A stretch of 64,000 bases of DNA from Triatoma infestans. Its lineage: Eukaryota > Arthropoda > Insecta > Hemiptera > Reduviidae. Positions 11,725 through 24,187 of the stretch are shown here, one piece after another. Under the pieces are notes generated by a model. The model made no database searches. It was given only the letters and a program-made list of their open reading frames with translations, and had not been told where the DNA came from. The first letter of the stretch is position 1. Every line of letters begins with the position of its first letter. The stretch is taken from NCBI GenBank assembly GCA_011037195.1, contig JAAEAF010002505.1, forward strand, positions 62,001 to 126,000, written 5' to 3'. A program made the translations under genes and the position numbers.

Positions 11725-12615
11725 TAAAGAGGAAGTATTGCGAACATATTGCCGGAAATTCGAAATAGAGTTTTCACGGGAATATGTTTCGGGGTCCCAT
11801 AAATACGATAAAAATGTTTTTAGAGTGTGGTGGTGTATGTGTATTAACAGAATATCTCAAAAACGAAAAGCCGTGTGAAGCTGAAACTTGATATCCGTTT
11901 AGGCACTATCGCCGCATCTGACACGAAGATTTCTAGCAAAATCCTTCACCAAGAAGTGCGACTTGACTGAATTGTTTTTTCAGTTTTTGTGAATTTCGAT
12001 TTTCTTCACACTTGGGTGCTAGTAAACCATCACCTAGTGCACCAATATCACTTTTACTTTGTCACATTTTCCCATGAAAATTGATTTTCTGAGATTCTGC
12101 GGGGATCTGTAGCCTTAACTTCCTCTAAACTACCACTTCAGTATAATATATGGTTTTACCACATACATACATAATATTTAATACACATTAGAAGCATTGA
12201 TAGAATTCCAAATTTGAAGAATATCGATTTACCGGAAGTGCGATTTTACAGAATAGGTTTTTGGGATTTTTGGAATTTTCTGGATAACGGATACGATTTT
12301 CTTTAAACTTGGGATGGCTCGCTGGATAGTTAGAGAAGTATCACTTTCATTTGAAATATTTTTCTGAAAAAATTGATTTTAAAGGGGATAATGGAGGTCT
12401 ATCAGTTTGTGTAAAATTAAATTTGCTTTCCGAGTTTTGATATAGAGCGCTCTACTTTAGCCCGCTCAGGTAAACAATTAAAAACCTCTCCACTTTTTTT
12501 ATAGCCAGCCCAACTAAACATTGTAACGTTGCAATTTTAATGAAAATTTCTAGTTTGAAATATATTAATTAAAGTAAGAGAAAGTTGTGTGAGTGTTTCA
12601 CACGAGATTTTTTTC
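11725..12615 (-). repeat. Family A repeat, near-complete copy, minus orientation
   Basis: The best single copy, about 890 bp. Plus-strand order: 'ctagtaaagaggaagtattg' (3' terminus), 'gttttcacgggaatatg', 'atctcaaaaacgaaaag', 'gaagtgcgacttgactgaa', 'cagtataatatatggtttta', 'cattagaagcattgatag', 'ttaccggaagtgcgatttta', a second 'cttttcatttgaaata', and then the terminus 'aaagtaagagaaagttgtg', 'tgagtgtttcacacgagat' at 12573-12615. The phrase around 'cacttttatttgaaacat' occurs twice about 290 bp apart (near 12050 and 12340), showing the internal duplication. It lies 20 bp from the preceding copy in the same orientation. Confidence 0.8.
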
Positions 12616-13974
12616 TTTTTTTTTTCTTTTTTTCTTTTTCTTTATTCCGAGCCGGTTATTGGTCGAGGAAAAATAATGTTTTTAGAGCCCATAATTACTG
12701 GCAGGTGTTATGTTCAGGTAGTTAACATTTTTTTTACAAAAAAGTAATAATTAATGAGCAGATTTGATTTACGAGCTTACAGTATCAAAGTTTAGTTTTC
12801 AAAAGTGTTATTATTTCTAGTTATTGCTTGAACAATGATGAGGGTAATAAAAAAAAAGCAGACTTTTTATTAGTTTCACAGTTAAACTGACTTGTATGTG
12901 TGTGGAGTCACAAGTTTGATAGATCCCACGGACCCACAACTAAAACAATCTGTTTAATATTGAACAGTTCCAATTATCCAAAGATGTCTGTCGAGGATTG
13001 TGTGGGTGTGGGAGGGGGGGTGGTTGAACCGACCGTGCGGCGGCAAACTTCTCTTACTTCTTGAATATGTAACAGGGTGTGCTTTTAAAAGGAGAGGAAA
13101 CCGTCTCTTGACTATAGTTGAGTTTCGTCCTGCTTGAACACACTGAGAACCTACGGCAAGTCGGCTACATTGTTATCTCTTTATTTCTTTCCAGATTGTG
13201 TCTTTGTGTTTATGTGAGGTGTTTTTTGTATTCTGTATGTGTGTTTTTGGTTTATCATGTCTGTTTGTTTGTTAGTTGGTCACACACTTTCTCTCTCTCT
13301 CTGTGCCAGAATACCCTTTGTTATTCTTTTATTTTCATGGGATCTTTTCATTCGCTGACTCCCAGTTCCTTTCTGCCTTTATCTGAAACTGATTCCATTC
13401 ACACCTATTCCATTGCATTGCACTCTCTATTACACCGTACCACTAGATCTCGCAACACGCACGACAACACATACCATTACTTGATTAATACAGCTCAATA
13501 TCTTTCTGGTAAATCTATGTTCCGAATCTATTTAAAAAAAAGAAAGAAAAAGATTTTATTGTTCTCATTCTTAAAATTCTTCAATTAAGTATGATTAATT
13601 GAGAAATATTAGCATAAACGAAAGTCCTAATAGTAGAATCATACGAAATATAGAAATATCACTTTAGAGGAAGACATCCTGCCACCACTCCCCTACAGCC
13701 CTTATAAAATTATTTATTTAACCAGAATAATCTATTTAGTTTTAGCAATTATCTGCATTGATCTTTTAGGTTTTCATGAAAAACATTTGAGTTTCCGGGT
13801 TGAAACCGCATTCGCCTGTGGTTTGCTAGAAACCGACGTTTCGCCCATATTGCAATGAGCCTTATTTTTAGTTCTGTTGAGCGTACGTAGAGGCACCATA
13901 GCCTCAAGCCTCTTTTATATTTGGTAAATATGTATATATAATTTGTAAATAAATATATCAATCAATCAATAGGA
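12616..13974. other. Non-coding DNA, T-rich tract and microsatellites
   Basis: 12612-12647 is almost pure T/C. The (TC)n run at 13288-13303 sits in a T-rich stretch with the longest ORF of the region (13118-13588), which I do not accept as a gene. 13770-13975 contains 'gacgtttcgccc', a CGAAACG-type motif on the minus strand, and ends in (ATCA)n, so it may be a small minus-oriented repeat. Confidence 0.4.
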
Positions 13975-14255
13975 AAGCATAACGCTGTGATTCCCTCGGA
14001 TAGTCCCAAAAAATAATTTTCCTAGGAAAATGTATCAAATGAAAGTGATAGGTATTTCTGTGTGTAGATTTAGAGAAAAAAATCATTTCGAGCCTATTTC
14101 GAAAAACGAAAAAAAAATCAATAAATTCGCACTTTCATTAGATGGATTCTGACTGCATCGTCGAATTTGCTGGAGTGAGAAGCGGGTACCACCAACACGG
14201 AATACCAAGTTTGTGCTTCCTGCGATTTTCCGTCACGATTACAGCTTCCTCTTAG
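13975..14255 (+). repeat. Family A repeat, internal plus fragment
   Basis: 'aagcataacgctgtgat', 'aattttcctaggaaaatg', 'tatcaaatgaaagtgatag', 'ttcgcactttcattagatgg' and 'gaataccaagtttgtgcttc' match the second half of the family in order. Both ends are missing. Confidence 0.62.
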
Positions 14256-16037
14256 CAGCAGTTGGAGAAAGTAAAAAGAATCAGAGAAAAATACATGGGA
14301 ACATTTTTTTTTTTTAATTTTCTTTTGCAATCATTTCCCCAATATTTACTTTTCTGCACACAATCTCGTTTTTATAGTTCTTTGCATTGTGCTAAGAGAT
14401 CTTGAATAGAAAGAAGATACACATCTCTGGTCGTTATGTTTACACAAAGCGGGTGAGAATTTCCCAGTGTAAACAAACCGCGCGGAGTCCCTTGCTTTTC
14501 CACCCTGCAACGCTTGTTATACCAAGACTAATACCCTAGGGGTTTTGTAGACACCTGGATAAGGTCTCTCTTTCTTACTCCCTCTTCCTCTCTACTCTCT
14601 TCTCCAGTACTTCCGGCCTGTCTGTTTGTCTGTTTCTCTTTCTGTGCGCTAACTCACATTCATTTCTTCTTGTTCTCCAGCTCAGCTATAACTCAAACAA
14701 GCATACACTGTGAGGTGTAGTGTGTATAACTCAGGTGATATTTACGAGCCGGGTAACCATACACAGAAGAGCATCCCGTTCTACCCAGAGCTAGGTTACT
14801 TCCTCTCTTACCAATTCATACCACACACGAATACCCACGAACATTCACGAGTTGTACACCACTCCTACTTTTTTTTTCTTTCTTTCCTTGCACCACATCT
14901 TTTTCCTTACTACCCTCATTTCCTCAACTTCGTCCATCTTGTTTTCTCCCTTCCACTTTTTTCCTTATATATTATCACTGGCCCGATAACTTATTCAGGA
15001 GGCTTTCATCTCAGGAAATGTTCTTTCCCACCCGGAGATATGAGGGGGAGGAGGCTCACAAAATACATCAATGGGTGCAAGAGTATGTGTGTGAGCTCGG
15101 GAAAAAGGAAACACCATACTGAGCTCTCTTCCACTCTAACCAGTTTGCCACATTTTTCACACTGAATAAGATAGTGGCAATGGCGGTCAACATTTCATAC
15201 GGTATTTTCGTTTTCACACACTAGTCTTCCTTTTTATTTATTTTATTTACAAGAGTTTCCTCATATTTTTCCTAGAGTTCTCCACAATATACTAAGTTGT
15301 CGAGTATATAAATTTAGTTCAAGGAATTTTTTATTATTCTTGTTATTGCCTGCTTTTTTTTAGACTGCGAACTTTTTCGGGATTCATATTTTGTTAGAGA
15401 AAATAAGAAAATCCCTAGTTCTATCCATTATATTTTGCCTTTCTGCTCTCAATCACTTGTGATCTGTGAATAATGTTACAGTTGTCCTGATTATTCTGAG
15501 GATCAGAATAACGAATTAGCTGGCAAATGTAATATAGATGTGTGCATGTAATATTCATTGTATATGATGTCTCCTAAACATAGCCTCTCTCTTAGCAACA
15601 TTGTAGAACGGATGTAGAATACTGGATTTCCAAAGACGATCAGAAAAAGTAGAGATCCAGGCTGACTCACTAATTGGACATGCTAAGGGGATGCATATTA
15701 GACACTGAAATGTAATTTCAGCTAGCTTGAGAGGTGGAGGTGAAAAAATCCATTGCAGTCTATTGGTACGGAATTACTGTACTACACTTTCGCAGTTAAT
15801 GAGAACTAATCTTTTGCCAAAATATGGAAATTAAACTTTTTACTTTAGTAAGTGGAAGTACTGCATTCGTGTTAGATTTTCGAAACTCAATTTTCACCAA
15901 AATACAAGTTTTGAGTTTAAGTAGGTTTTCTTAATTTAATTGTTATGGTTATACAGTTCCAATACAAAATATATCCTACCTGCAATGTTGTTGTCTGTAA
16001 ATGACGTGTGCAGGTATCTTCACATCCAGTGATTATC
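14256..16037. other. Non-coding, pyrimidine-rich then AT-rich
   Basis: 14560-15000 is C/T-rich and yields a 151-codon ORF at 14710-15165 without any recognisable domain. A short family A fragment in minus orientation lies at 15838-15915 ('ttttactttagtaagtg' ... 'aactcaattttcaccaaa'). Nothing else recognised. Confidence 0.4.
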
Positions 16038-16253
16038 TTTTTTTTTTGTTTAAGGCGCGTCAGTATCTATAGTCATTGGCGCCCGCAGCATTTTCAGTGC
16101 ACTGCCGGCCTCCGGACAGTGTCCTCTCATAACAGACAACACTGACCATCACCGACAGTGAGCTGTAGAGGTTCCTAGGAAGAGAAAATCTAAGGGCAGC
16201 ACAGCTGGAATCGAACTCGGGATCTCCGCTAACCACTGAGTTAATCTCTTCCC
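16038..16253 (-). mobile_element. tRNA-derived SINE (family S1), minus strand, with TSD
   Basis: On the minus strand the element starts with a tRNA-like head: box A-like TTAACTCAGTGGTTAGCG and box B-like GAGTTCGATTCC, about 35 bp apart, the pol III promoter layout. A tRNA-unrelated body follows (TGCTGCCCTTAGATTTTC, TTCCTAGGAACCTCTACAG) and an A-rich tail (plus-strand T10 near 16038-16047). The flanking ATTATC is repeated on both sides (16032-16037 and 16255-16260), a short target-site duplication. A second copy lies at 18719-18910 in the opposite orientation. Confidence 0.82.
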
Positions 16254-16604
16254 TATTATCCTGTTGATGTGATCTATATAAATTTGGTGAGAAATGTTTT
16301 GGTGAGAGTGTACTGTTATCTTGTTAGTTGGTTCATAAATGTCGTTCAGTGAAGCCTGTCAGTCAATACCAAGTTTGTCTACGGTGGATGTGACCGTCTC
16401 CATTTTAGTGTTCTATCTGGAACTAGAGTTGTTCGTAAATTGTTGATGATAAGATTTGTATGACCGTTGAGTTTGACATAATACTGGTGTATAGTCGATG
16501 TGCGGGCTTGTTGTACTGTTTCAATGTTTGTCTGTCTTTATGTATTGTTTCGTTTGTAATACAGAAAGGAGATGAGCGGATGGACTGTAGTATACGAGAT
16601 TATA

Positions 16605-16646
16605 AAGTCTGAGATAAGTAGTAGAAAAAAATGTTTTTAGCGAACC

Positions 16647-16677
<31 letters not shown>

Positions 16678-17240
16678 AGTGAACAAAATGTCTCAAAAAC
16701 GAAAAATCGCAGTAAATTCAAAATGTTACTCCGTTTAGGCACTACCAACAGCATCTGACAAAAAAGTTGCGAGGAAAATCCATCCGGAAGTGCACATTTA
16801 CTGAATGTTTGTCACGATTCTATCTAGAAAACAGCTCCTACCTCCAAAAATTTTCATTAAACTTCGTACACCATTTACAACCATAAATATTTATCACTTT
16901 TATTTGAAACATTTTTCAAAAAAGAAGATTTTTAGAGGGATTTTGGAATGAGCTACAGGATTTCGGACTACCTTTATTTATGGCCGGCCCAGCTAAACAT
17001 TATAAACGTGACAATTTTAAAGAAAACTTGTTGATGAATTTATATTAATTAGAGGATGAGTTTAATTTTCATTCAATTAGAGGATTGAGTTTAAACTCCG
17101 TACCCCCTAACTATACTATTCTAGACCTATCACTTTTGTTTTCCGAAAAAATTGATTTTGTTTTTCAATTTATATATCAGTGTTCGGTCAATGTAATTTT
17201 ATGGAACTTCTACCTTTTTCTCTGTCCGACTCCATTACAC
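16605..17240 (-). repeat. Family A repeat, minus orientation, with TG microsatellite and a partial second unit
   Basis: 16605-17070: 'aaaaaatgtttttagcgaac', (TG)n at 16649-16677, 'atgtctcaaaaacgaaaaat', 'ccgtttaggcactaccaa', 'aaatccatccggaagtgca', 'cacttttatttgaaacattt', ending 'atattaattagaggatga' in place of the usual terminus. 17075-17240 repeats the last part ('attagaggattgagttta', 'cctatcacttttgttttcc'), so a second, truncated unit follows in the same orientation. Confidence 0.65.
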
Positions 17241-18718
17241 AGCTGTGTATTTAAAAGAAATTAAAACCTATATAAAATAAAGGTCACAAATAGATGATAT
17301 TTGTGCCACGTGTTTCTGAAGTTTTACGATGTAGTCTAATTGATGTATAGCAGTACCATGTTTATTTGTGATTAGAGGCACAAATAATTGGTTGAATCTC
17401 ACCAACATATAAACAACTAGTAAATAATAAATGTTCTAATGACGTCTGTTTTTTTTATTTATTTTTAAAAGTTGAATGCCGCCAGAATTACAACACCATT
17501 TTACAACCTGTATCTGTACGTACGTACGTACATTCTTTGAACTAGGAATTAGACGGCATTTCAATAAAAACACCACTAAACCCACCAATAAAACTATTTA
17601 GTGAAAGCAATAAAACTGCTTCAGGCTAATATGAAAGTTGTTTTAGTTATTTAAATATTCTGTTTTCTTTTATTATTCCAAATATACTGGTATATACATA
17701 ATTTGTATTTTATTTGTAATTTTGTTTATTTATTATTTTTTAAGAGTTATCAGTACGAGTATGGGCGGTAACTTTGTATTTTTAATTGATTAGCCTATTT
17801 ATTACCTTATTGTCGTACTGATCGGATTCTTTTTTCATTATTAACTAACCACACAGAGATGGCCGCAATCACGATCATGTAGGCGGTGGTTGTATTTTAT
17901 TATTGTTTCTCTTTTGTTCGTTTTTTTTTCCCCTACTTTTAAATCAAATATTTTATTGATTGTACTTAATCATCTGAATAAGATTTACAAATATGAATTG
18001 TAATCATCATTTCTAAAACCTATATGGGTAAATATAATGAACTGGTATTAGGGGAATGAAATTTAAGTTCCTATGTAATTATTAAAAATAATACGTCTCG
18101 CAGATCAAACACTAGGAACATAATACTAGGAACAAACTATTAAGTATTTCTCGCAAAAAAAAAACCGGGACATTTCGGCCTAATGAGGCCACATCTTCAG
18201 CACTCCTAATGTGTACCTTACATTTCTAACATAACCTTATTAAAACCTGTTGGAATATATTTCTATCTTACATGAGCAATCTGGGCAACTTATTCACACT
18301 ATTGACCATAAATTAGAATGGGGTATTTCAAAGATAAAGAGGGAAATTATATAATATAAAAACATTAACAAATACGATTAAATTCAAAAATTACTTCGTC
18401 GTCCAAACATAATTCAATCTATTGCGGCTTCTTTTCTTGATCTAAAGTTATTGTCATAAAATATTTATTGATATATATAGATGCTTATTTTATTTATTAT
18501 TTTTTAATTTTTTGATGTGACTATTATCTGTTGCATGCAGTTACTTGGGAGAGTAGCGACACCACGGGTTACCACAGTCAGTACTACATGCACTTCGTCA
18601 GAACAGTACACAATACACTTAAACTATGTGCACTCTACACTTTACAGACAAGGACAAGCACAGTACACAAACTAGGGTCTCCGTCCCTAGTTAATTAGCG
18701 AAAGCCAAAGGGAGAAGG
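17241..18718. other. AT-rich non-coding DNA
   Basis: Contains a (GTAC)n tetranucleotide run at about 17517-17531. At 18163-18202 is a hairpin motif discussed in the findings. Otherwise no gene or RNA recognised. Confidence 0.4.
18163..18202 (-). repeat. CTGAAGA-hairpin-GAAA motif
   Basis: On the minus strand this reads CTGAAGATGTGGCC, a TCATTA loop, then GGCCGAAATGTCCCGG. It consists of a GGCC/GGCC hairpin between CTGAAGA and GAAA. Related motifs are at 50834-50865, 51061-51090, 55354-55385 and 60707-60742. It may be a remnant of a repeat that carries a hammerhead-like core. Confidence 0.4.
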
Positions 18719-18910
18719 AAGGGATTAGCTCAGTGGTAGGGCGCTGGACTGCAATGCGGAGTTCGAATCCAGTATGCTGCCCTTAGATTTTTTTCTTCCT
18801 AGGAGCCTCTACAACATACTTTCCGGTAATGGGCAGTGTTGACTGTAGCTAAAGAACGCAGCTTGGAGGCCGGCTGTGCAATGAAGAAGCCTCGGGGGGG
18901 CATAATAGAT
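18719..18910 (+). mobile_element. tRNA-derived SINE (family S1), plus strand
   Basis: The tRNA-like head, GATTAGCTCAGTGGTAGGGC (box A) and GGAGTTCGAATCC (box B), is followed by AGTATGCTGCCCTTAGATTT and TTCCTAGGAGCCTCTACA. The body shares this order with the copy at 16253-16038 and stays similar through 'ggcagtgttgactgt' and 'ggaggccggctgtgcaatga'. The 3' end is uncertain, near 18910. The shared tRNA-unrelated body makes it a SINE and not a functional tRNA gene. Confidence 0.8.
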
Positions 18911-19069
18911 TTTTCCGGTCGCAGTGCAATAATCCTCAATAACAATCTACAATCTAGTGAAGGAGAAATCAATGTTATGTTGAGTTTCTTGTGTGTGTGT
19001 GTGTCTAGGCTAAGAACTCAATAATAGCATTAAGATTTTGTCTTTTGTATATTTTAACAGAGGCGGGCT

Positions 19070-19470
19070 TACGCTTTCATAAAGTAATGCTCCTTTCAAA
19101 AAAGAGTTTTTACCGACCATAATATGGTTGGAGAAAGCTCGAAGCACGAAAACAATATTTTTAGTAAAGGGCCAGTGTATATTTGAATGTATGTTTGAAT
19201 ATCGTAGATACGAAACAAACCGAATGGCTTTTGTTGAAAATGACTACAATGGTTTTCGTTTAAATTTCCTTACAAAGAGGCTCAGCATTTTTAGTTACAA
19301 TATTTTCCCCAGAAAATGAATTCCTAGAGGTTTCTGATCATGGTGGGGAGGAGCTCCAACGTTAAGCTTTTCTCTAAAGTGTTATTTTAGTGAAATGTAC
19401 GGTTCTACCCTTCAGTAATTTTCAGCTACATTAGAATACCAAATATAAAAAAACTACTTATTGAACTTTT
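19070..19470 (-). repeat. Family A repeat, decayed minus copy
   Basis: 'aaacaatatttttagtaaag', 'ccagaaaatgaattcctaga', 'ctccaacgttaagcttttc', 'ttttagtgaaatgtacggtt' and 'acattagaataccaaatata' follow the family order with many changes. No inserted element seen. Confidence 0.5.
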
Positions 19471-20795
19471 TTTATTTCGGAGTCTAGTCTGAGCAGTGCT
19501 ACTGTATGCATATCAATATTTCTGTCTTAAAAGTTTTATTGATTCCAATGGTTTTATATGTGTTGTATATAGTTTCAGGTGCTATTTAATTGAAAACTAT
19601 TAACTTTGTTGGAAAATTCAGTGAAAATATGCTAAAAATTTTAGTAGTTAATAATTGAATCTATCACACTTTGTTCACGTAACTGACACGTAAGTTGACA
19701 ACATATACTAGATCAAGTAGTGGTTTGATGTAAATTACGTAGATCTAAAATTGGATCTCTCAATTAAACTAATAATATTTAAGGTTTACGTGGTGAATTA
19801 TTAAATTTAAATTGTAAGCCCTGGATCACAAATCCTATTAATTCATTATTAATTGTAATCCGAATGAAGAAGAAGCATTTCGTTTCCTGGCAGTCTGTCC
19901 CATTTTAAAAGGGTTTCGACTAGTTTTCTGGGTGAAGAAAGTCTAAGTTCGGATGAGATGATTTTTCTTGTAAATAATGGGAACTGGTTTAACTTATATA
20001 ATTTTGTAATTAGTGCGTTTAATTATAGAGAAAGCCTGATTATTGAATTTAATTATTGATACTAATTAATTGAGTATATTTTTTTTTTAAAGGAAGCAAC
20101 AGCATTATTTAAAAGGTTTGAGGAAAAATTGTATCAGTCAATGTCACAGAAATTACTTTGCTATTATAATTTTTTTTAAATAAAAAATTGCTTGTATGAG
20201 TCATCGCAGTGTAATAGCAAGAGAGAATTACATCAGCAAGAGAGAGCAGACAGACGAGAGAATTAAGAGAGAGAAGACAGTCCCTCTCTGGTACTCTCTG
20301 ACTTAAGCAGGCTAGAGTGGGAGAACCTGTATATAGGCCAGTGAGAATCTACCTAAGGGTTTTTTTATCTATCAGATTCAACAACCATACATCGCATCGT
20401 GTCATATCTCTACTCTCACCCTTTATTCTATAAAATCATTACAAGTCCAGTGCAGTTTGTGTGAATTTATAGCTATATTATAACAGTGTCTTCATATCTC
20501 GTTGAATTAATCAAACCCAATTTCTCTCCTCATCAACTCCATTATAGCACGTTAGCTGTCATATTTTCATGTGTTATTTTATTAATTTATTTTCATTCAT
20601 TTAAGTGATCATTTAAATAAATTATTTATTTCTTAATTAAAGATTTATATTTTTCTTTATTAAATAACTAGACTTCTGGCAGACGGATGAATATCCATGG
20701 CATTATGTTTAAAGATGTAATGTATGTTAATATTTTTTGTATTTTTAGTGTCAAATAAACATTTATTCCATTTTATTCTATTCTAAAGAAAACTA
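19471..20795. other. AT-rich non-coding DNA with a GA-rich, TATA-containing stretch
   Basis: 20215-20300 is GA-rich and is followed by 'gtatataggccagtgag' and a C/T-rich leader, loosely like the U3/R part of an LTR. I find neither matching second LTR nor TG...CA ends, so I do not call an element. 20740-20785 ends in 'aaataaacatttattccatt'. Confidence 0.35.
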
Positions 20796-21650
20796 GGTTA
20801 AACGGAAGTACGCTTTCCAGAATAGTGATTGTTTCGAAATTATTTCCACAATAGGGTGTAACAATTTTCTATTAAACGTGCAATGCTGACTGCACATTTA
20901 CGTACAAACTTATCCACTTTCATTTGAAATTTTTTTTCGGAAGAAATTGATTTTTAGAGATCTGGAGAATGTCATTTTAGAGATCTCTAAAACGCCATTT
21001 TGTTGTTTTTACATTTAATGCTAAGGCCAGCTAAATATTTATTAATAAATACAAAGTTCGAAGAAAAAAAAAACGTTAATTCTTGCATTAGGTAAAAATC
21101 ATGAGAATATTTCATCCCAAACTTTTTACTGTCTCTTACGCCTTGTAAGAGAAAGTATTGCGATCGTGTTTAATTTTCGAAATTTAGTTTTTAGCGGAAA
21201 TACATGTTTTGAAGTCCCCTGAGAACGAAAAACAATTTTTTTTGTTTTTCTTTAGTGAATGTTCTGCATATGAACAAAATAACTCAAAAACGAAAAGTCA
21301 TAGGAAGCCCAAACTTGTTATTCCGTTTGAATACCACCACCACCGAATCTTACGCTTCCCAATGATTTTTTCAAAACTTTGTATACTTCAATATGTATCA
21401 CTTTTATTTGAAACATTTTTCCGAAATAAAGAGAAGATTTTCGAAGGGTTTTAGGGATCTGCAGTTAGATTTAAATTTGAATCTGCACAAGTTTTGTTGG
21501 TTTTGTCAGTAAACGCTTCACACCAGTTCACTCAGGTTATACCCCTACCAGCTTTTTCATGACCAGCCCCCCAAAAAATTATAAAAGTTTGTGATATATT
21601 AACTGGAGTAAGAGGAAGTCGTATGAGTGTTTCACAGCAGAGTTTGATTA
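20796..21650 (-). repeat. Family A repeat, minus orientation, partial copy then fuller copy
   Basis: 20796-21115 holds a 3'-deficient unit ('ggaagtacgctttccagaat', 'cactttcatttgaaat', 'gccagctaaatatttat'). At 21137 a new unit starts with 'gtaagagaaagtattgcgat' and runs through 'gcggaaatacatgttttga', 'actcaaaaacgaaaagtca', 'gtatcacttttatttgaaac' and 'gtaagaggaagtcgtatgag', and ends 'tgtttcacagcagagttt' near 21645. The two are head-to-tail. Confidence 0.68.
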
Positions 21651-24187
21651 TTTTAGTTTATTTATCGTGTTAACAATGATACCATGATTGGTCTATTGTG
21701 ATCCAATTCGTCACGTGATTTCCAGGCTGGTAATGAAAGGAAACCAATTGAGTTTCTTGGCTTTAATGAAAACTCAAATATAATGTGACAGAAAAAAAGA
21801 AGCAGAATCAATAGAAATTAGTATAATGCTGGAAATATTATTATGATTGTAAAGTGGGAAATACTTCTAAATATTGTATTTTATTTTGACTGATTGTAGA
21901 GTAAAGTTAGTGAAGTTAGTGCTGGGATACATGCTAAGTGGTGGCTAGTAGTTAGTTAGGTTGGTGAGTGCCCAGAATGAGATGTCTGTATCCTGTGGGT
22001 CACAACTTGTGCATATGTAACACGGCTATTACCATATCGGTCTCCTCTCCGGCTCTACGAGCTAGGCCCTGAATAGCCCCGTTTGAGTACTCTCATCCAG
22101 AATACTACCTCCCCCCACCACGTTATCCATGTCCTTTAGCCTAAGGTCTTCCTCTTACTCTCCTGCACAATACAATTCAAGAGAGGGAGTGAGAGATGAC
22201 AAAAAGGAAAAAAAAACGTTTGAATATCATTACTAAACCCCAAACGGGCTGCTTATACCACTAGACATGTATGCATTTGAGAAATCTACATTGCAACTTG
22301 TCTCCGTTTAAATATTTAATTTTTTCCCCTAAATAACTCCCAGCAGTTCTTGCGTTGGCTGTGGAAACACTAAAATGTAAATATACGCGTATATTTATTT
22401 ATTTAATGAAAACTATTAAAAGATGTATCTATATGTTTTTCAAACTTTCAACAGTCACCAATTTACATATGCATTGATGCAGCCGTATATTTTTTTAAAT
22501 TATGCGCATATTTTTTAAAAAAAAGATTATCCTATATGCATCTAATTGTTTTATGTATTATACTGGACGTCTACTGCATACATCTTAAAAGTGACACAGG
22601 GAAGTTGAGGGTAATGTCGTGAGTAGATTTATACCGCACAAAACGAAGTAAATAATAAAATGTTTATAATGCATAGCCCGAGCAGTTTTTTGAAGAAAAA
22701 TAATGCATTAATTGCTCTACATTTGGGGTACCATGGTGCCCTTCTTCAGAAGCTCTTTGGGGTAAGTAGAAGAGGGATGTGTACGTTGAGAACGTTGAAA
22801 TTAAAATGTTCTCAACACCACTTCTGTTCTAAAGAGTTCCTGAAAACGAGAGGCAATATTGTTGAGGCAAACAATGATTAGGTACTGGTGAATAATCATT
22901 TTCAGTAGAGATAAAAGCGTTTCCTCAGTTTTTCAGAGTCCTGGGCTCCCAGCAAATCACAGGAAGCATATTAGCCTATTCGACATAGTGGCTAATAGGT
23001 TTTGCTTGATTGAGAAACTGAATAAGACATTCCGCTCTATATCTTCCATTATTGCGAGGACCTGGCAAAAGCTAGAGCAAGAGAATATCGTTTCTGGTTG
23101 TGGATTTAAATTTTGTCTGCCGGTATATAGCAAAAAAAATATCAAGGGTTGACCATACAAGAAGTTTTGCTCCTATTTATTTTTTTTGAGGGGCGGTAGA
23201 GAATCGTCTCGAGTATATTGAAGGGGCGGAAATCACCAAATAAATTTTTCTGGAAAAAATAATTCCCAAAATAAATGATAGATCTCAATGTTGGCAACAA
23301 ATATGCAGAATTTGAAGAAAACAGTAAGAAGAATTCGCCCATATCCTCTAGTATAGCCACTATTCTCTAATACTAGGTCCCTGATTGGATGAGACATCTA
23401 ATCCAGTTGTAAAGTTTGATGCCCATGTTTTTCCTAAAAAGATTTCCTGAGAAATCTCAGTTTCAAAATATAGGACAAGATCGCAATATTATGAGAAAGC
23501 AAAAAACCTATTTTATGGCATGTAGATGCTGAATATTAATGTAACCCACACATATACATGTAACCAAACATAATTGTAATCAGCTTAGCCCTGGACATAT
23601 TAGCTTTTGTCGTCTCAAAATAAGATTATCCAGCTATAATTGAAATATTGGATATAAGAAAGGAAATATCCAGCAATAAGCAGCAATGTCGCTAAACTAG
23701 CCACCTGATTGGTTGAAAGCTTGGGAACAGTAAAGTCTGATTAGCTGTTTGCTTTCATTAACGTATACAATGTATGCATGGAAAGGAATGTATGTCTCTA
23801 TTAGATAATGACTGGATGCATGCTTTTGAATAGATTTAGAATAGGGGAGATATATTATGTAAAATGTGGCGATGTTTTGTGGTAACGATTGCAGAGTGCT
23901 GCTGACTAGAGATATGGTACAGTTCTAAAGGGGGATTATCGGTTAAGAATGGTTCCTACTAACAAAGACATGTGATTATCAACCATTGACGGGAAGGGAA
24001 GATGATGAATCAATCATGGACTTACCAGCTTCATCATTTTAGGATGGGCTGCACAGTACAAGTTTATTAAATGACTCAGGAATGAGTTAATGTGCAAATG
24101 CAAAAGCCGATTGCACTAACAAGATTTTGGAAACTGGGGGTGATTATGAAATTCGAGTCCAAAACAAGGAACGCATCAACTGAAAAA
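21651..24187. other. AT-rich non-coding DNA
   Basis: No gene recognised. 22010-22160 is GC-richer (CCCC/CTCC tracts). 23160-23380 carries phrases vaguely like decayed family A. ORFs at 22660-22881 and 22957-23360 overlap on opposite strands and have no domain. Confidence 0.4.

Noticed and set aside
13118..13588. 156-codon plus-strand ORF
   Set aside because: T/C-rich low-complexity DNA with a TC microsatellite; no domain, biased composition (Leu/Ser/Phe/Cys), no splice or promoter context.
14710..15165. 151-codon plus-strand ORF
   Set aside because: Pyrimidine-rich stretch; His/Tyr/Phe-rich translation without any family signature.
18719..18790. Functional tRNA gene
   Set aside because: Boxes A and B are good but the acceptor stem does not close properly, and the downstream body is shared with the inverted copy at 16038-16253, so it is a SINE head.
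20200..20700. Solo LTR
   Set aside because: TATA-like and leader-like text but no TG...CA ends, no TSD and no second copy in the window.
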